Assembly: GCF_027886425.1 (NCBI RefSeq)
Contig: NZ_CP115671.1
Location: forward strand, 868,001-932,000
From: Brevundimonas vesicularis
GTDB lineage: Bacteria; Pseudomonadota; Alphaproteobacteria; Caulobacterales; Caulobacteraceae
Length of the DNA: 64,000 nt
Direction of reading: 5' to 3'
Shown here piece by piece: positions 58,007-64,000 of this stretch. Both the position numbers and the translations under genes were made by a program. Every line of letters starts with the position of its first letter. Position 1 is the stretch's first letter. A model generated the notes under the pieces. That model was not told the DNA's origin and ran no database searches. It saw only the letters and a list, made by a program, of their open reading frames with translations.

Positions 58007-58025
58007 GATTCCGGGAGGGGTTTCG

Positions 58026-58697
58026 ATGCGGATTCTGGTGGTCGAGGATGACGCCGAGGCGGCGACCGCCATGGTGCGGGGCCTGTCCGAAGCCGGACAT
58101 GAGGTCACCCACGCCGTGGACGGCGCCTTTGGCCTGCTGGAGTCGCAAAAGGGCGGCTACGACGTCTATGTGGTGGACCGGATGATGCCGCGTCTGGACG
58201 GCGTCGGCATGGTCGAGACGGTGCGCAAGGGCGGCGATCAGACGCCGGTCCTGTTCTTATCGGCCCTGGGCGAGGTTGAGGACCGCGTCACGGGCCTGAA
58301 GGCCGGCGCCGACGACTATCTGGTCAAGCCCTACGCCTTCGCCGAACTGATCGCGCGGGTCGAGGCGTTGGCGCGTCGTCGCGAGACCGGCGGCGTCCAG
58401 ACTGTTCTCAAAGTCGGCGACCTGGAAATGAACCTGATCGGCCGCACCGTGCATCGCGGCACGACCGAGATCGATCTTCAGCCGCGCGAGTTCCAATTGC
58501 TCGAGTTCCTGATGCGCCACGCCGGCCAGTCGGTGACCCGCACCATGCTGCTGGAAAAGGTCTGGGAATACCATTTCGACCCCCAGACCAACGTCATCGA
58601 CGTCCACATCAGCCGCCTGCGCTCCAAGATCGATAAGGGCTTCGACCGCGCCATGCTGCAGACCGTGCGCGGGGCGGGGTATCGGTTGGAGGCGTGA
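58026..58697 (+). CDS. OmpR-family response regulator
   Basis: 223 residues from the ATG at 58026 (GGGAGGGG upstream). Receiver: VEDD (6-9), phospho-acceptor Asp51 (VVDRMMP) and Lys in LVKPYA; then the winged-helix DNA-binding domain VLKVGDLEMNLIGRTVHRG ... SVTRTMLLEKVWEYHFDPQTNVIDVHISRLRSKID. Paired with the sensor kinase that follows, across a structured repeat. Target genes unknown; the envelope-protease neighbour is suggestive. Confidence 0.94.
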   Translation: MRILVVEDDAEAATAMVRGLSEAGHEVTHAVDGAFGLLESQKGGYDVYVVDRMMPRLDGVGMVETVRKGGDQTPVLFLSALGEVEDRVTGLKAGADDYLVKPYAFAELIARVEALARRRETGGVQTVLKVGDLEMNLIGRTVHRGTTEIDLQPREFQLLEFLMRHAGQSVTRTMLLEKVWEYHFDPQTNVIDVHISRLRSKIDKGFDRAMLQTVRGAGYRLEA

Positions 58698-58705
58698 CTT
58701 GAGAT

Positions 58706-58829
58706 CCTCCCCCGCAATGCGGGGGAGGGGGACCGCCGGCACGGCGGTGGAGGGGGCGACCCCAGACACCGGCGCTGAAGCCGCCCCCTCCACCACTTCG
58801 TGGTCCCCCTCCCCCGTGAACGGGGGAGG
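58706..58829 (+). repeat. Structured palindromic repeat between regulator and kinase
   Basis: Successive perfect hairpins: CCTCCCCCGC/GCGGGGGAGG (58706-58728), ACCGCCG/CGGCGGT (58732-58748), GGTGGAGGGGGCG (58746-58758) with CGCCCCCTCCACC (58782-58794), ACCAC/GTGGT (58792-58804) and CCTCCCCCG/CGGGGGAGG (58808-58829). The arms of the first and last are interchangeable. The last arm holds the kinase ribosome-binding site. Repeats of this style occur in intergenic gaps of related genomes (recollection, unchecked). Confidence 0.85.
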
Positions 58830-58837
58830 ATTTTAGG

Positions 58838-60265
58838 GTGCGCCTTCCCTCCCTCCTTCGCCGCACGCCCTTCCGGTTGACGCTGCTGTTCCTGGCGCTG
58901 TTCGTGGCGGCGGCGGGGGCGATCCTGGCCTATGTCTATTTCGCCTCGGCGTCGGAGGCTCAAGGCCGGGCCAAGGCGGATGTGGAGATCGAGCTGGGCG
59001 CCCTGACGGCGATCCACCGCACGCGCGGCATCGACGCCCTGAACCAGGCCTTGGTCGAACGCTCCATCCGGGGCGGGCCGTATCTGTATCTGCTGACCGA
59101 CAAGGCCGGCAAGACGATCACCGGCAACATCACCGAATCCCCGATCGACATCGACCTCAGCCTGCCGGCCGGCGCCAGCGACTGGGAGACCTTCCGCCTG
59201 ACCGACACGGACGCCCAGGGCAAGGTCCAGCGGCGTCGCTCCATCGGGGTGATCACCACCCTGGCCGGCGGCGAACATCTGTTCGTCGGTCAGGACATCG
59301 GCGACATCGAAGCCTATCTGGCGCGTCTGACCCAGGCCCTGTGGGGCGCCATGGCTCTGGTCATGCTGCTGGGCCTGGCGGGCGGTCTCTACATCAGCCG
59401 GCGGGTCGAAAACGCCATGGCCGGGCTGAACCGGGTCGTTCAGTCGGTGCAGGAAGGCGATCTGAAGGTCCGTGCGCCCGTGCGACACACCGGCGATGAA
59501 CTGGACGAGCTGGGCCAGGGGCTGAACACCATGCTGGATCGGCTGGAGGCGTCCATGGCCTCGATCCGCCACGCCGGCGACGCCATCGCCCACGACCTGC
59601 GCTCGCCCCTGACGCGGATGCGGGCCAAGCTGGAGGTGGCCCTGATCGACGCCGAAGCCGGCAAGATCGACGGGGTCGACGCCTTGGGCATCGCCCTGGA
59701 CGAGGCGGACCATCTGCTGAAGACGTTCAACACCGTCCTGGCCATCGCGCGGCTGCAGGCGGGCGGGGCGCCGGATCCCAAGGTCATGGACGCCGCCGAC
59801 CTCGCCGCCGACATGTCCGAGCTTTACGAACCGGCGGCCGAGGACAAGGACATCGACTTCTCGTCCGAGGTCGAAAAGGGACTGATGATCGAGGGCAACC
59901 AGCCCTTTTTGGCCCAGGCCCTGGCCAACCTCATCGACAACGCCATCAAATACACCCCCGCCGGAGGGGCGGTTAAGCTGCGCGCGCGCCGCCGCTCGTC
60001 GGGCGAGATCGAATATTCCGTCACCGACACCGGACCGGGCGTACCAGAAGAGGACCGCGAGCGGGTGGTCCAGCGGTTCGTGCGCCTGGACAACAGCCGC
60101 ACCGAACCCGGATCGGGCCTGGGGCTTTCGTTGGTCACCGCCGTCGCCGAGGCGCACGGCGGTCGGGTAGTGCTGGACGAAGGTCCAGGCGCCTACGGCG
60201 ACTTCGGACCGGGGTTGCGGGTGGCGCTGGTGCTGCCGCCGGCCTCGACCGGGATGAGCGGATGA
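58838..60265 (+). CDS. HAMP-domain sensor histidine kinase
   Basis: 475 residues from the GTG at 58838. GGGGGAGGA at 58822-58830 is the Shine-Dalgarno, seven bases before the start, and lies inside a hairpin. Two helices (LTLLFLALFVAAAGAILAYVYFA; a second near residue 170, LWGAMALVMLLGLAGGLYI) flank a ~130-residue sensor domain, then HAMP, HisKA with His252 (AHDLRSP) and an intact ATPase (N-box LANLIDNAIKYTP, G1 DTGPGVP, G2 GSGLGLSLV). Partner of the response regulator upstream. Confidence 0.93.
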   Translation: MRLPSLLRRTPFRLTLLFLALFVAAAGAILAYVYFASASEAQGRAKADVEIELGALTAIHRTRGIDALNQALVERSIRGGPYLYLLTDKAGKTITGNITESPIDIDLSLPAGASDWETFRLTDTDAQGKVQRRRSIGVITTLAGGEHLFVGQDIGDIEAYLARLTQALWGAMALVMLLGLAGGLYISRRVENAMAGLNRVVQSVQEGDLKVRAPVRHTGDELDELGQGLNTMLDRLEASMASIRHAGDAIAHDLRSPLTRMRAKLEVALIDAEAGKIDGVDALGIALDEADHLLKTFNTVLAIARLQAGGAPDPKVMDAADLAADMSELYEPAAEDKDIDFSSEVEKGLMIEGNQPFLAQALANLIDNAIKYTPAGGAVKLRARRRSSGEIEYSVTDTGPGVPEEDRERVVQRFVRLDNSRTEPGSGLGLSLVTAVAEAHGGRVVLDEGPGAYGDFGPGLRVALVLPPASTGMSG

Positions 60266-60269
60266 TGTG

Positions 60270-63194
60270 ATGGCCCATCCACAATCCTCGATCCCGTTGG
60301 CTGACAGCCTCACGCCTGCCGGTCCGGTCACGAACATCGCCGCCGCCGACCGCCTGCACGAAACCCTGATTCAAGCCGCCGACGCCGACGGCTGGCGCGA
60401 TGCTCTGGACGCCGCCTGGCCCGCCCTGGCGCCCGTCGCCGGCGCCTCGGCCTATCTCGCCGGTCTGATGCGCCGTCGCCCCGCCCATCTGCGAAGCCTG
60501 CTGGAAGCCGATCCGGTCGAGGCGCTGGAGCGGATCATTCGCGATACGGACGCGTTGGACGCCGAACCGGATGCGGTGCGCGCCCCGCTGCGCGTGCTGA
60601 AGGCCGACCTGCACCTGCTGACCGCCTTGGCCGATCTGGGCGGGGTGTGGGATCTGGACCAGGTCACCGACGCCCTGTCCCGGTTCGCCGACGCCTCTTG
60701 CCGCGCCGCCCTGCGCGCCGTCGCCGCCGAACAGAGGACGCGCGGCCGGCTGATCTCGCCGCCCGGCGATCCGCGCGGCCCCATTCCCGGCCTGTTCGGC
60801 CTGGCCATGGGCAAACATGGCGCCAACGAACTGAACTATTCGTCCGACATCGACATCTCCCTCTTCTTCGAGCCGCGCCTGATGGTCCTGGCCCTGCGCG
60901 ACGGCGAGGAAATGCAGGACTTCGCCAATCGCGTCGGCAAGGGGATCGCCACCCTGCTGACCGAGCGGACGGGCGACGGCTATGTTTTCCGCGTCGATCT
61001 GCGGCTGCGGCCGGACCCGTCCTCGACCCCGCCGGTCGTCGCCGGGCCGATGGCCTTGGCCTACTATGAGAGCGTGGGCCAGAACTGGGAGCGGGCGGCC
61101 TTCATCAAGGCGCGGCCGGTGCTGGGCGACATGCGCGCGGCGGGCCGGTTCCTGAAGGCCATGATCCCTTTCATCTGGCGGCGCAGCCTGGATTACGCGG
61201 CCGTCCTCGACATCCAGTCGATCAAGAAACAGATCCACGTCCACAAGACGGGCGAGGGACTGCAGGCCGCCGGGGCCAATCTGAAGCTGGGTCGCGGCGG
61301 CATCCGCGAGATCGAATTCTACGCCCAGACCCAGCAGCTGATCCTGGGCGGCCGCGATCCGGCTTTGCGCAAGCCCCGCACGCTGGAGGCGCTGAAGGCC
61401 CTGGCCGACGCGCGTCATGTGCCCCTGGCGGTCTGCGAGGAATTGTCGGCCGCCTATGTCGCGCTGCGCGGGCTGGAGCACCGCGTGCAGATGCTCGACG
61501 ACGAGCAGACCCACCGCCTGCCCGAGGACGCCGAGCGCCGCGCCGCCGTCGCCGCCCTGGCCGGTTCGAACGACCTGGCCGCCTTCGACGGCCAGGTCGA
61601 GGCCCTGCTGGCGCGGGTCAACGCCCGCTATGGTGAACTGTTCGAGGGCGGCGAAGATCTGGACTCCAGCTACGGCAGCCTGGTCTTCACCGGGGTCGAG
61701 AACGATCCCGAGACGCTGGAGACCCTGCGTCGCATGGGCTTTTCCGAGGCGTCGTCGGTCGCTGACACAATCCGCAGCTGGCACCACGGCCGCATCCCGG
61801 CGACGCGCACGGCGCGGGGGCGCGAACTGTTCACCCGCCTGGCTCCGCGCCTGCTGGAGGCCCTGGCCCGATCCGGTGCGCCGGACGAGGCGTTCCGGCG
61901 TTTCGCCGTCTTCTTCTCCGGCCTGGCGGCGGGCGTGCAGGTCCAGGCCCTGTTCCTGAACCAGCCCAAACTGTTCGAGATGGTGTTGGGCGTCATGGCC
62001 TTCGCACCGCGTCTCGCCCGGACGCTTGGCCGGCAACCGGCGGCGCTGGACGGCGTGCTGGACGCCCGCTTCCTGGTCGATCTGTCCGAAGACACCGGCT
62101 TGACCGAACAGATGCTGCGCGAGGCGGGCGAGACCGAAGATTTCGAAGGGGCCATGAACGCCGTGCGCCGCCTGCACCGCGAGCAGATGTTTCGTATAGG
62201 CATCCACGCCTTGACCGGCCGGGCTGGGGCCGAGGCGGCGGGCCGCGCCTACGCCGCCCTTGCCGACGCCGCCATGCGCACCCTGTCGCCGGCGGCGCTG
62301 GCCGAGGCCGAACGGCTGGGCGGCGCCTTTCCCGGCGCGGTGGCCGTGGTCGCCCTGGGCAAGGCCGGCTCGCGCGAGATGACCGCCGGATCGGATCTCG
62401 ATCTGATGACCCTGTACGAGGCGCCGGCCGAGGCGATGTCCGAGATCAAGGGTTGGACCGCCGACGTCTTCTACGCCCGCTTCACCCAGCGGCTGATTGC
62501 GGCCCTGTCGGCGCATACGGCGGAGGGCGGACTTTATGAGGTGGACATGCGCCTGCGCCCCACCGGCTCCAAGGGCCCGGTTTCGGTGCGGCTGAAGGCG
62601 TTTGACGCCTATTACGCCAAGGAGGCCGAGACCTGGGAGTTCATGGTTCTGACCCGCGCCCGCGTGGTCTGGGCCAGCGATCCCAAGTTCGGCGCCCAGG
62701 TTTCGGCCGCCATCGAGGCGGCCCTGCGTCGCCCGCGTCCCGGCGTCGATGTCGCCGCAGATGTCCGAAAGATGCGTAGCCTGATGGATCGCGAGCGTCG
62801 CCCGCACGGCTTCTGGGACTTGAAGCTCTCGCCGGGCGGGCAGGTGGACGCCGAGTTCGCCGCCCAATTTCGCCAGCTTCAGGCCGCCGCCATCGGCGAG
62901 CCCTTGACCCTGTCGACGCTTGAGGCCCTGCACGACGACCCGGTCCTGGCCGAGGCCTGGCGCGTGCAGCAGCGGCTGGCCCATCTTCTGGCCGCCGCCT
63001 TCGAGGGGCGGGTCGATCCGGAGGGCGAGCCCAGCGTCTTCCAGCTGCGCCTGGCCGAGGCCGCCGGCGCGCCGGACTTCGCCACGCTGAAGACCGAGCT
63101 GACCGACTTGCGCGCGCGAGCGCGAAAGGCCTTCGAGCGGGCGGTTCCAGCAGGCCGCGACGGAGAATCCGCAACGCCGCGTTCAATCTCCTGA
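60270..63194 (+). CDS. glnE: Glutamine synthetase adenylyltransferase/adenylyl-removing enzyme GlnE
   Basis: 974 residues, the normal size. Two nucleotidyltransferase domains: the deadenylylating half with ELNYSSDIDIS at about residues 187-197, and the adenylylating half with GSDLDLMT at 707-714, joined by a helical linker. Modifies glutamine synthetase in response to PII signals. Start may be GTG 60267 or ATG 60270; the stop of the kinase gene is 2-5 bp before, so they are coupled. Confidence 0.96.
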   Translation: MAHPQSSIPLADSLTPAGPVTNIAAADRLHETLIQAADADGWRDALDAAWPALAPVAGASAYLAGLMRRRPAHLRSLLEADPVEALERIIRDTDALDAEPDAVRAPLRVLKADLHLLTALADLGGVWDLDQVTDALSRFADASCRAALRAVAAEQRTRGRLISPPGDPRGPIPGLFGLAMGKHGANELNYSSDIDISLFFEPRLMVLALRDGEEMQDFANRVGKGIATLLTERTGDGYVFRVDLRLRPDPSSTPPVVAGPMALAYYESVGQNWERAAFIKARPVLGDMRAAGRFLKAMIPFIWRRSLDYAAVLDIQSIKKQIHVHKTGEGLQAAGANLKLGRGGIREIEFYAQTQQLILGGRDPALRKPRTLEALKALADARHVPLAVCEELSAAYVALRGLEHRVQMLDDEQTHRLPEDAERRAAVAALAGSNDLAAFDGQVEALLARVNARYGELFEGGEDLDSSYGSLVFTGVENDPETLETLRRMGFSEASSVADTIRSWHHGRIPATRTARGRELFTRLAPRLLEALARSGAPDEAFRRFAVFFSGLAAGVQVQALFLNQPKLFEMVLGVMAFAPRLARTLGRQPAALDGVLDARFLVDLSEDTGLTEQMLREAGETEDFEGAMNAVRRLHREQMFRIGIHALTGRAGAEAAGRAYAALADAAMRTLSPAALAEAERLGGAFPGAVAVVALGKAGSREMTAGSDLDLMTLYEAPAEAMSEIKGWTADVFYARFTQRLIAALSAHTAEGGLYEVDMRLRPTGSKGPVSVRLKAFDAYYAKEAETWEFMVLTRARVVWASDPKFGAQVSAAIEAALRRPRPGVDVAADVRKMRSLMDRERRPHGFWDLKLSPGGQVDAEFAAQFRQLQAAAIGEPLTLSTLEALHDDPVLAEAWRVQQRLAHLLAAAFEGRVDPEGEPSVFQLRLAEAAGAPDFATLKTELTDLRARARKAFERAVPAGRDGESATPRSIS

Positions 63195-63241
63195 CAGGGC
63201 AATGTCAAAGGGCGCCAAACGCGCCCGTGGAGATGATCGAG

Positions 63242-63868
63242 ATGAAAAAGACCTTTCTGACCGGCTTGGGCGTCATCGCTCTGGCCGCCGCCGCCGGCGC
63301 CGCGACTGCACAGGTTCCCCCGGCCCCCGCCGCCGCGCCCGCGCCGCATCATTCGCGCGGGGATCCGAACCGCCAGATCACCCGCGCCGAGTTCGTTGAT
63401 GCGCGCATCGCGCGCCTGACCGCGCTCGATACGAACCGCGACGGCGTGGTCAGCCCCGAAGAGCGCGCCGCCGCCATGCAGGCCCGTCGCGCCGAACGCG
63501 CGGGCGACCGGTTCGCCAAGCTGGACGCGAACGGCGACGGTTCCATCAGCCGGGCCGAGTTCGACGCTGGCCATGCCGCCCGCCCGGATCGCGGTCCGCG
63601 CGCAGAGCGCGCCGGTCATCGTGAGGGCCGTCGCGGCGGCGCGCATCACGCCATGCGCGGACAAGGACGCGAACGCGGGCCAGTGGTGATCGCCGAAGCC
63701 TCCGCCAAGCTGGGCGAGCGGTTCGACAAGATGGACGCCAACCGCGACGGCGTGATCTCCGCCGACGAGCGCCGGGCGGCCATGTCCGCTCAACGCGCGG
63801 ATCGCCAGGAACGCCGCGCGGCCCGCCAGGCGCAACAACCCGCTTCCCCCGTTCCGGCTTCGGAGTAA
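63242..63868 (+). CDS. EF-hand domain exported protein
   Basis: 208 residues from the ATG at 63242 (GGAG upstream). The signal peptide MKKTFLTGLGVIALAAAAGAATAQ is followed by His/Pro-rich linker sequence and three calcium-loop motifs, DTNRDGVVSPEE, DANGDGSISRAE and DANRDGVISADE. Arg- and His-rich segments separate them. Probably a periplasmic calcium- or metal-binding protein, role unknown. Confidence 0.88.
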   Translation: MKKTFLTGLGVIALAAAAGAATAQVPPAPAAAPAPHHSRGDPNRQITRAEFVDARIARLTALDTNRDGVVSPEERAAAMQARRAERAGDRFAKLDANGDGSISRAEFDAGHAARPDRGPRAERAGHREGRRGGAHHAMRGQGRERGPVVIAEASAKLGERFDKMDANRDGVISADERRAAMSAQRADRQERRAARQAQQPASPVPASE

Positions 63869-63912
63869 GACGGTGTCGGGGTCGGCCGTCGTGAACGCAC
63901 CGGTCCCTTTCG

Positions 63913-64000
63913 TCAGTAGCGGAAGAGGCAGGTTTGGTCGCGATCGTCGACCCCGACGAGGATCTGGTGCGACGCGTTGGGCAGGGCGACCCGGCGGCGG
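63913..64000 (-). CDS. 3' end of a minus-strand gene (partial)
   Basis: Reading leftwards on the minus strand from the window edge, the frame ends at TGA (63913-63915) and gives a 28-residue C-terminus that includes LPNASHQILVGVDDRDQ and ends CLFRY. It reads as a plausible protein tail, and convergent orientation with the EF-hand gene fits. Too short to name. Confidence 0.45.
   Translation of the reverse strand, partial: RRRVALPNASHQILVGVDDRDQTCLFRY

Noticed and set aside
58478..60337. 619-codon minus-strand frame opposite the sensor kinase
   Set aside because: Shadow; the plus-strand kinase motifs are complete.
60135..62984. 949-codon minus-strand frame opposite glnE
   Set aside because: Shadow of glnE, no family motif.

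Overview
The window is a GC-rich alphaproteobacterial chromosome segment. Gene content points to Caulobacterales, most likely a Brevundimonas-like organism: a CpdR-type receiver, an EipA/DUF1134 protein, DUF4167, the FYDLN/TIGR02300 protein beside aroA-cmk-rpsA-ihfB, TonB-dependent receptors with PT-rich or short leaders, and CcmI/E/F/H. Genus is inferred from family content only. Nearly all of it is dense core genome; the one clear accessory patch is about 19.9-21.7 kb.

Layout. 0-8.5 kb: end of an amino-acid permease, an EipA-like lipoprotein, two SDR enzymes (one SqdB-like), a DUF4167 protein, a hybrid kinase whose phospho-acceptor His is replaced by Arg, and two tandem DUF4893 lipoproteins. 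8.5-17.2 kb: a secreted serine hydrolase divergent from a marR-S41 peptidase pair around a perfect palindrome, a BCCT transporter, a TonB-dependent receptor and a LysE exporter. 17.2-25.4 kb: clpB, then an AT-rich HEPN-like gene only 25 bp downstream, two 200-bp-period palindromic repeats, a DUF559 nuclease, prmC, a YihY/BrkB protein and hslU. 25.4-33.5 kb: GNAT, ppa, DUF599, a strong small-RNA candidate, N-formylglutamate amidohydrolase, cpdR, tRNA-Val(GAC), a 3'-5' exonuclease that seems to start at CTG, DUF1345, DUF2171, rsgA and tRNA-Ala(GGC).

33.5-43 kb: TIGR02300 divergent from aroA, two small membrane proteins, cmk, rpsA, ihfB, mscL, an acetyltransferase-like protein and a POT peptide transporter. 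43-51 kb: a TonB-dependent receptor divergent from a TraB/GumN-like protein lacking the family histidines, with an array of inverted TCATTAC motifs between them; then tldD, a proline-rich membrane protein and an ABC-2 exporter. 51-64 kb: an unrecognised protein ahead of ccmI-ccmE-ccmF-ccmH, a DegP/HtrA protease, a two-component pair separated by a structured repeat that supplies the kinase ribosome-binding site, glnE, an EF-hand protein and the 3' end of a minus-strand gene.

Themes are envelope biogenesis and protein quality control (clpB, hslU, DegP, tldD, ccm genes), central translation and cell-cycle functions (rpsA, rsgA, prmC, cpdR), and nutrient uptake. The items most worth a second look are the sRNA candidate near 27.6 kb, the HEPN gene placed to ride on clpB transcription, the degenerate kinase and TraB-like proteins, the CTG start, and the repeat-embedded ribosome-binding site.
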